NCBI GenBank assembly: GCA_017482055.1
Contig: JAFUOH010000006.1
Span: forward strand, 1 to 63,466
Length of the DNA stretch: 63,466 bases
Origin: Clostridia bacterium
Lineage (GTDB): Bacteria > Bacillota > Clostridia > Oscillospirales > CAG-272
Direction: 5' to 3'
Shown: piece by piece, positions 25,229 to 34,475 of the stretch
Layout of the letters: each line of letters starts with the position of its first letter
Position numbering within the stretch: position 1 is the stretch's first letter
Notes under the pieces: model-generated
What the model was told of the DNA's origin: nothing
Databases searched by the model: none
What the model saw: only the letters and a program-made list of their open reading frames with translations
Translations under genes and position numbers: made by a program

Positions 25229-26152
25229 ATGAGAACAGTATTTAATAAAACACTTATTGAGATCGCGAAGAACGATCCGAGAATACATATGATCCTTGCC
25301 GATATCGGTTACGGTGAGATCGAGGCGTTTGACGAGGCTTTTCCGGGCAGACTTTACAACGTTGGCGTTGCAGAGCAGAACATGACGGGCGTTGCCTGCG
25401 GTATGGCAATGGAGGGCAACATCTGCATCACCTATTCCATCGCCAATTTCCCCACACTGCGCTGCCTTGAACAGATCAGAAACGACGTTTGCTATCATAA
25501 TCAGAACGTAAAGATCGTTATAATCGGCGGTGGTGTATCCTATGGCCCTCTCGGTGTTTCCCATCATTCTACCGAAGATATCGCCATCATGCGCGCACTG
25601 CCCAACATCGTGGTAGTAGTACCCTGCGACAACTTGGAGGCTGAAGCGGCAACCCACGCCATGATCGAGCATCAGGGCCCTGTTTACTATCGCTGCGGTT
25701 ACAAGAACGAGAGCGACATTCATGATGGTCCCATTGACTTTAAGATCGGTAAGGCTATCCCCGTTACCGAAGGTAAGGACATCGCGATCTTCTTCACGGG
25801 TCCTATCGGCTATGATGCAAAGATTGCCGCAAAGAAGCTCGAAGCGGAGGGTATCTCCGTTCGTCTTGTAAGTATGCACTCCATTAAGCCCATCGACAAA
25901 GAGGAGATCGTAAACTCCGCTAAGAACATCGGTAAGATCCTCACTGTTGAAGAGCACAACCTGTCGGGCGGTCTCGGCTCTGCAGTTGCGGAAGTCCTTG
26001 CCGACGAGTGCTGCGTATGCAAGTTCAAGCGCATGGCACTGCCCGATGTAAATGTTTCCAAGGTAGGCTCTCAGCAATGGCTCCGTGAGCAGTATGGTCT
26101 CGGTGTTGAGGATATCTACAACACCGCCAAGGCTATGGTGACGGGTAAGTGA
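25229..26152 (+). CDS. Transketolase, C-terminal subunit
   Basis: 307 aa. Pyrimidine-binding half with the conserved Glu in GVAEQNMTGVACGMA, then HHSTEDIAIMRALPNI, and the transketolase C domain from about residue 190. It forms the active dimer with the preceding gene product, four bases upstream. RBS GGGAG precedes the ATG. Confidence 0.93.
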   Translation: MRTVFNKTLIEIAKNDPRIHMILADIGYGEIEAFDEAFPGRLYNVGVAEQNMTGVACGMAMEGNICITYSIANFPTLRCLEQIRNDVCYHNQNVKIVIIGGGVSYGPLGVSHHSTEDIAIMRALPNIVVVVPCDNLEAEAATHAMIEHQGPVYYRCGYKNESDIHDGPIDFKIGKAIPVTEGKDIAIFFTGPIGYDAKIAAKKLEAEGISVRLVSMHSIKPIDKEEIVNSAKNIGKILTVEEHNLSGGLGSAVAEVLADECCVCKFKRMALPDVNVSKVGSQQWLREQYGLGVEDIYNTAKAMVTGK

Positions 26153-26153
26153 T

Positions 26154-27512
26154 ATGAAAAAGCTCACACTTGAACAGCACAGAAAAAGAATAGAAAATAT
26201 CAATTCTGCAGAGCGCGGTAACCGTGAGTATTTCCGTCGTCACCGTGTGCGCGATTATTTGCCTGCTCAAGCGGTGTATAATCTCGGTGACTACCCCTAT
26301 CCCTTCAAAATGGGACCTACGGAGTACGACTACAATATGCTTAAGTCGATGGCGGAGAAGGGTGTTCAGCTTATTCAGCTTCACGAGGAATGGAACGACG
26401 CTGTTCGCCTTCATGGAGCAGATAAGTTTTCTTGTCCGGATCCAAAAGGGCTGCAGGAGTTTGTAGACCTTGTGCATTATTTTGGCATGAAGATCATCCC
26501 ATATATTTCTACGGGGTATTTCCATGAATTTGACCCGGATTTCCGCGAGGATTTCACCGAATCGAAGCATTACTGCATGGGCGGTCTGGCACACCGTTAT
26601 CGCCGCTGCTCTGCGGGTAGTGCTTCATGGCGCGAATACCTGCTTCCTCGTACCTTTGCGGTGCTGGATAAGTATGGCTTTGATGGCATTTACAACGACT
26701 TCGGTCTCCAGTCGAGCTGGAGCGTTGCGGGAAATCGACCTGTGATCAAGGGTGTCGGCGAATACGATCCCGAGATGGAGGATCTCATCGGTACAATTTA
26801 CCATGAGGTCAAGCGCCGCGGCGGTGTTTATAAGCTTCACTGCGACAAAAACTCCGCGGCTCCATGTATCGACAAGGTCTACGACTATCTTTGGATAGGC
26901 GAGACCATGGATAAGTCCGTGGCGGGTATCGGTAAGGACTACCCCGATTATGTGGTGCCCTGCCAGGATAAGGTCTGCCTCAACCTCGATAATCCCGATT
27001 ACTATTTCGCAAACGTCATCCCGTTCATGCAATTCCCGCTGTTGACCACGGTTGGACGTCCGTTCCTCGGCAAACGTAAGGATGCAGACTGCCCGATGTA
27101 TGGGCGTGACGACCCTAAGTTCAACCGCGAATGGCTGTTTGACATAAAGGTTGATAATTACATGAAGGAGCATCCCAACGGGCCGTATGTATACAGCCTG
27201 TGGTCTGCTGTTCCCGATGATGTGACCGAGGCTGATCGTTGGGCGAAGTATTTAGAGCTTTATCGCCCGATGGTCGAGGAGGACAGCCTTGTTTACGTAG
27301 AGCTTCGCGAATGTGAAGATATCATTTCAGAGCTTCCCGAAAAGGTATATGCCTCCATGTTTGTAAACGAGGAAAAGTATCTCGTTGTCTCAAATCTCAC
27401 CGATGCGGACTATGAACTGAAGCTCCGCGACGCTTGGGGTGATCGTGTATGCGGTACCGTCGGCAGAGAGTTTACAATAAAACCCGGAAATATACTGTTT
27501 CTTAAGAAATAA
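26154..27512 (+). CDS. TIM-barrel glycosidase-like protein, unassigned family
   Basis: 452 aa, no signal peptide. Barrel strands such as VQLIQLHEEW, MKIIPYISTGYF and FDGIYNDFG, followed near residue 395 by a small beta-domain (YASMFVNEEKYLVVSNLTD), resemble alpha-galactosidase-like or DUF6259-like barrels, but I cannot fix a family. It starts directly at the stop of the transketolase subunit (TGATATG), so it is the last gene of the operon and probably releases or modifies the sugar used by the enzymes before it. Confidence 0.65.
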   Translation: MKKLTLEQHRKRIENINSAERGNREYFRRHRVRDYLPAQAVYNLGDYPYPFKMGPTEYDYNMLKSMAEKGVQLIQLHEEWNDAVRLHGADKFSCPDPKGLQEFVDLVHYFGMKIIPYISTGYFHEFDPDFREDFTESKHYCMGGLAHRYRRCSAGSASWREYLLPRTFAVLDKYGFDGIYNDFGLQSSWSVAGNRPVIKGVGEYDPEMEDLIGTIYHEVKRRGGVYKLHCDKNSAAPCIDKVYDYLWIGETMDKSVAGIGKDYPDYVVPCQDKVCLNLDNPDYYFANVIPFMQFPLLTTVGRPFLGKRKDADCPMYGRDDPKFNREWLFDIKVDNYMKEHPNGPYVYSLWSAVPDDVTEADRWAKYLELYRPMVEEDSLVYVELRECEDIISELPEKVYASMFVNEEKYLVVSNLTDADYELKLRDAWGDRVCGTVGREFTIKPGNILFLKK

Positions 27513-27541
27513 TTGCAAAGAGAAGCCGAATTTACTCCTAT

Positions 27542-27590
27542 AAACACCAAGTCCCGTGCGGTATACGCCGCACGGGACTTGGTGTTTTGA
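27542..27590. terminator. Strong bidirectional terminator
   Basis: A 20-bp perfect stem, 27542-27561 with 27568-27587, with A and T tracts on either side. It separates the sugar operon from the convergent AraC gene. Confidence 0.9.
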
Positions 27591-27596
27591 TATTTG

Positions 27597-28562
27597 TTAT
27601 TCGTGCTTTGTCAAATGATCGTGCTTATGATGCCATTCCTTGGTGCAGGATTTTTTATATTCGGTGGGCGTCATGCCGATGTGCTTTTTAAACAGCGTTG
27701 AGAAATAGTGCGGATTTGCGAGCATCATTTTTTCGGAGATCTCCTGGAATGTAAGATCGGTCTCGCGAATGAGGCGTTTTGCCTCCTGTATTCTCATTAT
27801 ATTAAAATATTTTATGACAGAACAGCCGCAAACGCTTGAAAAACGCTTGGATATGTAGGATTTTGAAAACGACAGTGCATGACACAAATCGTCGATATTC
27901 ATGCCTTCATAAAGATGGAGCTCCATATAATCAATAACTCGGCTGCAGAACTCGTCGTTCACGACCTCCTTGGGGTGGTATATCTTCGGATTGCTGGTAT
28001 GGAAACGGTTTGAGCGTATTATCTCTATAAGCATAAGCTCCAGGCGGTTCAGTATGGACTGCTCGCCGCCCCAGAGACTGTTTGCCATATTCTTTTTCTG
28101 CTCCTCGGTTGGGTACTTGATAAACGGCGGAGTGAAGGTCAGTGACGCTTCGTGAAGCATGAGCGCTATGTACTGCTTGACCTCGCGGGAGGCGTGGATA
28201 TAGCAGTTTTCAAAATAACTCATTGCGGGAGACGAGCAGGAGAAGGAAATGAAAAGGATATTTACATAGCCTCCGTTTTCCAGCTCGGCATAGTGAAGCG
28301 TACCCGGCTTATGAAATGACATATCGCCTTGCGACATATGATAACGCTGATCATCCGAAACGACATCACATTCTCCGCGGTCGATGTACAGTATTTCCCA
28401 CATCTCGTGGACTATTGGATTGCTGACAGGCTCCCGATTTTTTTCATTTGTAAATTCAAAGTATCGGAAGGTCGTCAGGGTCTCGATATCGATAAGCTTT
28501 GTCATTTTGTATCGAGGCTCCCTCCTGTATAGAAATTCATTTTGGTAGGAACGATCCTGCAT
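27597..28562 (-). CDS. AraC-family transcriptional regulator
   Basis: 321 aa from ATG 28562 (GGGAG nine bases upstream), or 302 aa from ATG 28505. N-terminal cupin-like sensor (EILYIDRGECDVVSDDQRYHMSQGDMSFHKPGTLHYAE). The C-terminal pair of helix-turn-helices includes MNIDDLCHALSFSKSYISKRF and FQEISEKMMLANPHYFSTLFKKHIGMTPTEYKK. Related in plan to the regulator at 30463-31338 on the other side of the glycerol-1-phosphate dehydrogenase gene. Target unknown. The AT-rich stretch 28563-28930 shows no other gene. Confidence 0.88.
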   Translation of the reverse strand: MQDRSYQNEFLYRREPRYKMTKLIDIETLTTFRYFEFTNEKNREPVSNPIVHEMWEILYIDRGECDVVSDDQRYHMSQGDMSFHKPGTLHYAELENGGYVNILFISFSCSSPAMSYFENCYIHASREVKQYIALMLHEASLTFTPPFIKYPTEEQKKNMANSLWGGEQSILNRLELMLIEIIRSNRFHTSNPKIYHPKEVVNDEFCSRVIDYMELHLYEGMNIDDLCHALSFSKSYISKRFSSVCGCSVIKYFNIMRIQEAKRLIRETDLTFQEISEKMMLANPHYFSTLFKKHIGMTPTEYKKSCTKEWHHKHDHLTKHE

Positions 28563-28937
28563 TGAAAGGCACTCCCTTCACAATGGTTTTAACTTTATTA
28601 TACAACAAAATTATACGTCTTGCGTACAATATAATCTACAAATCGTATGTTTTTGTCGTAAAAAATCAGATTTTTTATACTAATTATTGTATCACATATC
28701 TATAAAACAGTAAAGACGTAATTTATGGCATAAATTTTTTATCCTTTCATTTCGTCAAATTAAAGTAAAGCGATATGGGTGCTTTAATTATATCACTATT
28801 GGGGGCTGTTTTATATCATCATCTTATGTTCTTTTGTTATTATTTTACTTCATACGAACCAAAGAAGCTGTCTATGTGCAAACAGGCTGATGCATGCCTC
28901 GGTATGCCGTATGTGCGTCGTGAGGCTGAACTTGTTG

Positions 28938-28966
28938 TTGACAAATCTATACAGCGATGGTATAAT
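28938..28966 (+). promoter_or_regulatory. Consensus sigma-A promoter
   Basis: -35 TTGACA at 28938-28943, 17-base spacer, -10 TATAAT at 28961-28966, in front of the dehydrogenase gene. Confidence 0.85.
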
Positions 28967-29002
28967 ATTTGTGCTGATATTATGAGTAAGGAGTAGGTTT
29001 CA

Positions 29003-30316
29003 ATGAACATAAATGAGCTTGATAACATAAAGCGGCAGGGCTGTTCCTGCGGCAGGGAGCATACCTGCAAAATAGACGATATCATCATCGGCGGCGGGGC
29101 GATAAACAGGCTTCCCGAGGTTGTTGGACGGTACTCTGCGAAAAAGGTGTTTGTAATGTCCGACAGAAATACCTTTAAAGCCGCGGGAGAGCGCGTTTTG
29201 GCAGTTCTTTCGGATAATGGCATCGCTTACACGAGCTATGTGCTGGACGAAGCGCATCCGAAGCCCTATGAGGCAACCGTCGGCTCCTTCGTTCTGCACT
29301 ACGATTACGAATGCGATCTCATTATCGCGGCAGGCTCGGGCGTTATCAACGACTGCGCGAAATTTCTGGCGGCTTTCGGCAACACGCCATACATCATAGT
29401 TGCCACTGCGCCTTCAATGGACGGCTATGCGTCCGCTACCTCCTCTATGGAGCGGGATGGCGTCAAGGTGTCGATAAACAACAAGTGCGCCGACGTTATT
29501 ATCGGTGATACCGATATATTGTGTCAGGCGCCCATGCGCATGCTGTTAGCGGGACTTGGAGACATCGTGGCAAAGTATACGGCTATATGCGATTGGCGTA
29601 TCTCCAATCTGGTAACAGGTGAATATTACTGCGAGGAGGTCGCAAAGCTTGTGCGCAGCTCTTTAAAGAAATGCGTGGATAACGCAGAGGGGCTTACAGC
29701 AAGAGACCCCAAAGCCGTCGAAGCCGTATTTGAAGCCATGGTGGTCAGCGGTGTTTCAATGACCTACGCAGGAATGTCACGCCCCGCTTCGGGCATTGAG
29801 CATTCTATCTCCCACATCTGCGACATGCGTGCGCTGGAGTTCGGTACTCCCTCCGACCTGCACGGTATCCAGTGCGCGGTGGGGACGCTTATTGGCGTCA
29901 AGTGCTATGAGGAGCTGAAAAAGCTGACGCCCGACCGTGAAAAGGCACTATCTTATGCCCGCGAGTTCGATTATTCAAAATGGAGCGAGGTACTTGTCGG
30001 TTTTGTGGGTAAAGGCGGCGAGAGCATGGTGAAGCTTGAGAAAAAAGAGCATAAATATGACCTTGACAAGCACCGCGAGCGCCTTGAACGTATTATCGCG
30101 GGCTGGGATACGATAAAAGAGATCATAGAAGCGGAGCTTCCTACCGCATCGGAGCTTGAAGCGCTGTATGATACGGTCGGAATGCCGAAATCCCTCGGTG
30201 ACATCGGTATTGACGAGGATATTCTGCCGCTTACCTACGCCGCAACACGCGATATTCGTGACAAGTACGTTCAATCGAGACTGATGTGGGATATGGGTTA
30301 TCCGATAATTTTATGA
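29003..30316 (+). CDS. sn-glycerol-1-phosphate dehydrogenase family protein (AraM-like)
   Basis: 437 aa. Iron-containing-ADH fold: IIIGGGAINRLPEVVGRYSAKKVFVMSD, GSGVINDCAKFLA (NAD loop), APSMDGYASATSSM, and metal ligands in GLGDIVAKYTA, SGIEHSISH and LHGIQCAVG. The N-terminal CSCGREH is typical of bacterial AraM. It reduces dihydroxyacetone phosphate to G1P, the archaeal-type glycerol backbone isomer; B. subtilis AraM sits in the arabinose operon. No PcrB-like prenyltransferase is present here, so the fate of G1P is unknown. It is longer than AraM (about 394 aa) by an internal or C-terminal extension. Confidence 0.85.
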   Translation: MNINELDNIKRQGCSCGREHTCKIDDIIIGGGAINRLPEVVGRYSAKKVFVMSDRNTFKAAGERVLAVLSDNGIAYTSYVLDEAHPKPYEATVGSFVLHYDYECDLIIAAGSGVINDCAKFLAAFGNTPYIIVATAPSMDGYASATSSMERDGVKVSINNKCADVIIGDTDILCQAPMRMLLAGLGDIVAKYTAICDWRISNLVTGEYYCEEVAKLVRSSLKKCVDNAEGLTARDPKAVEAVFEAMVVSGVSMTYAGMSRPASGIEHSISHICDMRALEFGTPSDLHGIQCAVGTLIGVKCYEELKKLTPDREKALSYAREFDYSKWSEVLVGFVGKGGESMVKLEKKEHKYDLDKHRERLERIIAGWDTIKEIIEAELPTASELEALYDTVGMPKSLGDIGIDEDILPLTYAATRDIRDKYVQSRLMWDMGYPIIL

Positions 30317-30326
30317 GAATTGCCAA

Positions 30327-30356
30327 TTGACTTGCGACGGCATTTTATTGTATAAT
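30327..30356 (+). promoter_or_regulatory. Sigma-A-type promoter
   Basis: -35 TTGACT at 30327-30332, 18-base spacer, -10 TATAAT at 30351-30356, in front of the AraC-family gene. Confidence 0.7.
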
Positions 30357-30462
30357 AATATTAGGTAATTTTGGTATTTTGGCCTTTTGGGATGCATCAC
30401 GAAAATGTGTGACAGCAGACTCGATCGGATTGGGGCATTATCATATAAATGGAGGTCCTTTC

Positions 30463-31338
30463 ATGGAGTTTCACGTTAACAAATTTGAGCAGGTTTTGAA
30501 TGTAACCGGTATTGCAAATCTGCATTATTTTGAGTTTACACCTCAGTACCAGACAATAGAGGATCACCATAACTTTTTTGAGCTTGTATATGTAGATAAA
30601 GGCGCTATTACGGTGGATGCCGAGAATTACAGCGGTATGCTTTCGGACAATCAGCTGCTTATCCACCGTCCGAATGAGGTACATTCACTGACCTGTCTTG
30701 AAGGGGTTGCCCCAAACGTAATAATAATCGGATTTGAGTGTGACAGCACGGCGCTGAACATATTTTCAAGCGCTCCCGTTACGTTGAAGCCCTCACAGAA
30801 AAAGATGCTTGCCGATCTCTTGAAGGAGGGCATGAGCGTTTATGCGCCTCCCTACAACATGCCGTATACCAAGCGTATGCACAAGCGTGACGTTATCCCC
30901 TTCGGCGCCGATCAGTTATTAAAGATAAAGCTGGAGATGTTTCTTATCCTGCTGCTGCGCGGTGCAAGCCGTGTGGACAGTCCCGCAGCGGAGGCGGCTC
31001 CCGAAACGGGAGGTATTGCAGGCGTTCACCGCTATGTTTGCGAGCATTACAATCAAAAGATCACGCTTGAACAGCTCTGCCTGCTTTTCGGAACCAACAA
31101 GACCACGCTGTGTGATGAATTCCGAGTTGCATACGGTGATACGATCTTTAATTATATTAACCATCTGCGCGTAAAGGAAGCCAAAGCGCTGATGAGAGAA
31201 GGCAAATATTTGATAACGGATATATCGGCACGTGTGGGCTTTAGCTCCATACATTATTTCTGCCGAGTATTCAAACGCATAGTCGGTCAGCCGCCGAAGG
31301 ATTATATGAACTCGATAAAGGCGAATCTGGATATGTAA
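30463..31338 (+). CDS. AraC-family transcriptional regulator
   Basis: 291 aa from ATG 30463 (GGAGG upstream). Cupin-like sensor (HHNFFELVYVDKGAITVDAENYSGMLSDNQLLIHRPNEVH) and C-terminal AraC DNA-binding domain (ITLEQLCLLFGTNKTTLCDEF; ITDISARVGFSSIHYFCRVFKRIVGQPPKDY). It follows the glycerol-1-phosphate dehydrogenase gene but has its own promoter. Target unknown. Confidence 0.9.
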   Translation: MEFHVNKFEQVLNVTGIANLHYFEFTPQYQTIEDHHNFFELVYVDKGAITVDAENYSGMLSDNQLLIHRPNEVHSLTCLEGVAPNVIIIGFECDSTALNIFSSAPVTLKPSQKKMLADLLKEGMSVYAPPYNMPYTKRMHKRDVIPFGADQLLKIKLEMFLILLLRGASRVDSPAAEAAPETGGIAGVHRYVCEHYNQKITLEQLCLLFGTNKTTLCDEFRVAYGDTIFNYINHLRVKEAKALMREGKYLITDISARVGFSSIHYFCRVFKRIVGQPPKDYMNSIKANLDM

Positions 31339-31344
31339 AAAATG

Positions 31345-31393
31345 AGGCTGTTGTATTTATCGCTTTATGATAAATACAACAGCCTTACTTTTT
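31345..31393. terminator. Bidirectional terminator
   Basis: A 17-bp perfect stem, 31345-31361 with 31369-31385, followed by TTACTTTTTT. It separates the AraC gene (+) from the convergent glycosidase-like gene (-). Confidence 0.88.
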
Positions 31394-33477
31394 TATTCAA
31401 TCTCTGCGGCGGCTTTCAACCGGGGAATCTCCTCTTTAAGTATGCGTTCCTGCAGCGCTATCTTCCATTCGATAGCCTCACGGTGACACATATAATCCAT
31501 ACTGGGCTCGTAGCCGAGGCGGGAGTCGAAATCCACAAGCGGAAGCGCAGCTTTGGCGTTGGCGATCTCATCGGCGGTGAGACGAATAAGCTCGCCGAAC
31601 AGTGCGTCCTTGTCATCGCAGATACCGCGCTTAAGCGCGTCCTTGCAGACATACCACCTCTTTACATGATGGGTCGTAAGCGCGGTACGTCCCATGAACT
31701 CACCGATGCCTGCGATCCTGCGTGCATCGTCACGCTTGGATTCGGGAAGGCTTGGGATTATATCAAAGAGCAGTGCCGCGCCTTCAAGTAAACGATCGGA
31801 TGCCTTTTTGTAGAGCTTGATCTCGCCAAGCAGAGTTTCTTTAGCCTTCTCATTTTCAAGGGAAGGGTATTTATAATATGGGAAGCAGATAGTATTGCGT
31901 CCGTGTACGGCATGCTCGCCGAAGGGAATCACCACATCGTTATCTCGGAAAAGCACCATCGGATATGAGGGACCAAGCCGCATAGGACCGTATTGGTCGG
32001 GATTTGTTGAGGGCATGTTGTGTATGGCTTCGCCGAACAGACGATATGCACGTCGTACCGTATCAAGATTTTCCGCTCCGAAATCACGCACTATCAGACG
32101 GTCGATTATCTCTTCGCCGTCAGGCTTAGGCGTGGTAAAGCACCACTTGAGCAGCTCGGAGATAAACGACGGGTAGAAACCGAAGTGATGGGATTCCATC
32201 GTGCCGCAGAGCCCGTACTTCTCATTGGCGTCTATGATTGATTCATAGCGCTTCAGCCACTGATAGGGTGCAGGCTCAAATGGGATAGTACCAAAGTCCC
32301 AGGTGAGACCTGCCGCGTTTGTCATTGAATAAAGCGGGATGCCGCGGAGCTTTGCAGCCTTTGCTTCGCTGAGGAAGTATTTTCCTGCGTATGGCTGGAA
32401 CAGAGTATAGTCCACCGATCTGCAGGGAACTCCCTCCCGTTCGGTGTTCTCAAACATTTCAAAGGTTGCCTGCAGGCTGATATCTGTAGGCAGATTGTCT
32501 ATAAGCTCCACACGCAGTTCCTCGGGCTGATAGCCCCAGTTGTATGTCCAGAATACGATGTCCGCATCGGGACGTTCGCGGCGGATTATCTTTTTCACCA
32601 TTCCGAGCCATTCGGGGTAATCTCGGCAGGGGAACCAGCCGGGATTGGGCTTGTCGATGATCTTTTTGCCGTTTTTGTCAAGATTGTCGAGACGCAGCAT
32701 GCCGCTGGTACGCTCATCGTGGCTGGGAAATTCCACGCTCTCTCCTACAAATACAATACCTTTAAATCCGGGGCAGCGACGGAACAATTCACCGTAAAGA
32801 CCGTCATAAAATTCCTCCGCACCCTCATCCTCCGGATGTTTTTTTGAGTGCATGGCACTGTATGCGTACACATCAATACCATAGAGCCCGGCGCGGTAGA
32901 TTATATCGTTGAAATCGGTATATCCGCAGTGAGATTTGTTGATGCCTTCAACATACAGCAGGATAGTGTTGATACCCTGATGTGCGATGGCGGATAAATG
33001 TTCACTGGGGAACACGTCCAATGAAAAGCCGGAATGCACCATACGGCAGCGGAATCTCGGCACGCGCTCCTGCGCACCGAGCGCAATATACGGCGCCTCC
33101 TCGAGGTTCATAAGATCCTCGAGAAAATATCCCGCCTGTGCCGCCGCACGCTCATCCTTACCGATGAGCTTTATGCAGTTTTCTGCCGCTTCGATACGGT
33201 ATGTACCGTCTTTGGGAAGGGATTCGTCCACTATATAAACGATACGCTTATCGGTGACATTCTTGGTGGTCAGCGGCACCTCGACATTCATGGAGGTGAA
33301 GAAATAGTCCTCCAAGTCACGTCCGCAGCGGGTCAGAAACTCATTTTTAGTCGGCACGACGATCTTCCACTCGTCCGTGATCTCGATCTGCCCGTCTCCG
33401 AGCGGCTTTTCCATGCGGCGGTTCTTTTTGTGTACTTCCAGCATGCGTTTGCGAAATTCATAGTTAATCTCAGCCAT
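31393..33477 (-). CDS. Hexosaminidase-like glycoside hydrolase (GH20-like architecture)
   Basis: 694 aa, no signal peptide. Residues 30-140 form an alpha/beta domain like the GH20b / GH67 N-terminal domain (YIVDESLPKDGTYRIEAAENCIKLIGKDERAAAQAGYFLEDLM). From 145 a TIM barrel begins (RFRCRMVHSGFSLDVFP), with KGIVFVGESVEFPSHDERTSG at the position of the usual catalytic acids. The C-terminal 200 residues are helical. I favour a GH20-like enzyme but cannot show the D-E catalytic pair with certainty. Last gene of the operon starting at 36826; RBS AAGGAG. Confidence 0.6.
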   Translation of the reverse strand: MAEINYEFRKRMLEVHKKNRRMEKPLGDGQIEITDEWKIVVPTKNEFLTRCGRDLEDYFFTSMNVEVPLTTKNVTDKRIVYIVDESLPKDGTYRIEAAENCIKLIGKDERAAAQAGYFLEDLMNLEEAPYIALGAQERVPRFRCRMVHSGFSLDVFPSEHLSAIAHQGINTILLYVEGINKSHCGYTDFNDIIYRAGLYGIDVYAYSAMHSKKHPEDEGAEEFYDGLYGELFRRCPGFKGIVFVGESVEFPSHDERTSGMLRLDNLDKNGKKIIDKPNPGWFPCRDYPEWLGMVKKIIRRERPDADIVFWTYNWGYQPEELRVELIDNLPTDISLQATFEMFENTEREGVPCRSVDYTLFQPYAGKYFLSEAKAAKLRGIPLYSMTNAAGLTWDFGTIPFEPAPYQWLKRYESIIDANEKYGLCGTMESHHFGFYPSFISELLKWCFTTPKPDGEEIIDRLIVRDFGAENLDTVRRAYRLFGEAIHNMPSTNPDQYGPMRLGPSYPMVLFRDNDVVIPFGEHAVHGRNTICFPYYKYPSLENEKAKETLLGEIKLYKKASDRLLEGAALLFDIIPSLPESKRDDARRIAGIGEFMGRTALTTHHVKRWYVCKDALKRGICDDKDALFGELIRLTADEIANAKAALPLVDFDSRLGYEPSMDYMCHREAIEWKIALQERILKEEIPRLKAAAEIE

Positions 33478-33505
33478 GATAATGTCTCCTTTTTATGGAA
33501 GAATA

Positions 33506-33550
33506 CAGCGGCAGGGCAAGCGACATGCTGTCTCGCTTGTCCTGCCGCTG
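33506..33550 (-). other. Intercistronic hairpin
   Basis: CAGCGGCAGG at 33506-33515 pairs with CCTGCCGCTG at 33541-33550, and the inner arms also pair (GCAAGCGACA with TGTCTCGCTTG). It lies between the amidohydrolase and glycosidase-like genes of one operon with no T tract on the minus strand, so it is more likely an mRNA stabiliser or processing site than a terminator. Confidence 0.6.
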
Positions 33551-33558
33551 AGTTTTGA

Positions 33559-34458
33559 TTATTTGATATCAAGCAGCTTCATTGCATTCTCATATGCGAT
33601 CTTTCGGAATGTAGTCTCGCTGATCTTGCCTTGCTCGCGCCAGGAAATAAGCAGCTTGTCAAGCTCCAACGGCATCGTAGGTGTGACATAGTCGGTGCCG
33701 AAATAGAGTCTGTCCTCAAACTCGGACAGAAACCTCGGACCGTAATTGCTGTCACGCGCAATGGCGTTGTATGCCGTTCCGTCGGACAAGTCGCCGTGAA
33801 GATTTTCGTACTTGCGGAAGAGCTTTGGTACCGCGCCTTCCTCGGTGACCGGACCCGAGTTCATCTTGCATACCTGCTTGCGGCGGAAATTAAGGTAGAA
33901 CGCGCGCTCGGCAATGGTGTCGAGCCTTGCGATCTCGCTCCAGAACACGGGACCGTGACCGAATATCTTCAATTTGGGATAGGACAGCAGCGTCCATTCG
34001 AGCTGGGGCAGTCCGGGGTCGTCATAAAGACCGAAATCGCCCGTTAACTGCGCCGAGCCATCGTAAACGATGGGCATGTCTACTTTCTCCGCGCAGGAGA
34101 AAAGATTTTGTACCATGGGATCCATCAGCGCCATGTTGGGCATGACCTCGCCGATGCCCTTACAGCCCGCATCCTTGTACGCCTGCAGTACCGTATCAAG
34201 GGGTGCCTGCGGGGAGTTGGAGAGACAGCGCGGATCGACGTTGCAGTAGGGGATAAAGCGGTCGGGATGCTGCTCCGACATTTCGATGATGTCATCCACC
34301 GATTGAGGCAGATAGATCTCGGCATTGACAACGGGCAGAAGCACACCCATGTCGATCTTGTGCTCATCATAACACTTGATAAGCTCGTCGGGAGTACAGA
34401 AAGGAATAAACGCGCGCGGTTTAATGCGATATGCGTGAGCATGAATATCAATAAACAT
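33559..34458 (-). CDS. Amidohydrolase-family metal-dependent hydrolase
   Basis: 299 aa, amidohydrolase_2-like TIM barrel. The N-terminal HxH metal site is in MFIDIHAHAY; KGIGEVMPNM and KIFGHGPVFW supply further ligands, and the C-terminal LYFGTDYVTPTMP holds the expected Asp. Members hydrolyse C-N bonds, lactones or decarboxylate small aromatic acids. It lies in one operon with creatininase- and creatinase-like genes. Substrate unknown. Confidence 0.8.
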   Translation of the reverse strand: MFIDIHAHAYRIKPRAFIPFCTPDELIKCYDEHKIDMGVLLPVVNAEIYLPQSVDDIIEMSEQHPDRFIPYCNVDPRCLSNSPQAPLDTVLQAYKDAGCKGIGEVMPNMALMDPMVQNLFSCAEKVDMPIVYDGSAQLTGDFGLYDDPGLPQLEWTLLSYPKLKIFGHGPVFWSEIARLDTIAERAFYLNFRRKQVCKMNSGPVTEEGAVPKLFRKYENLHGDLSDGTAYNAIARDSNYGPRFLSEFEDRLYFGTDYVTPTMPLELDKLLISWREQGKISETTFRKIAYENAMKLLDIK

Positions 34459-34475
34459 GAAGTATTACCTCCGGA

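Noticed and set aside
24785-26203. 472-codon open frame antisense to the transketolase subunits
   Set aside because: Shadow of two certain genes created by codon usage.
28775-28996. 73-codon plus-strand frame in the AT-rich gap before the glycerol-1-phosphate dehydrogenase gene
   Set aside because: It overlaps the consensus promoter of that gene, has no SD, and its composition is not protein-like.
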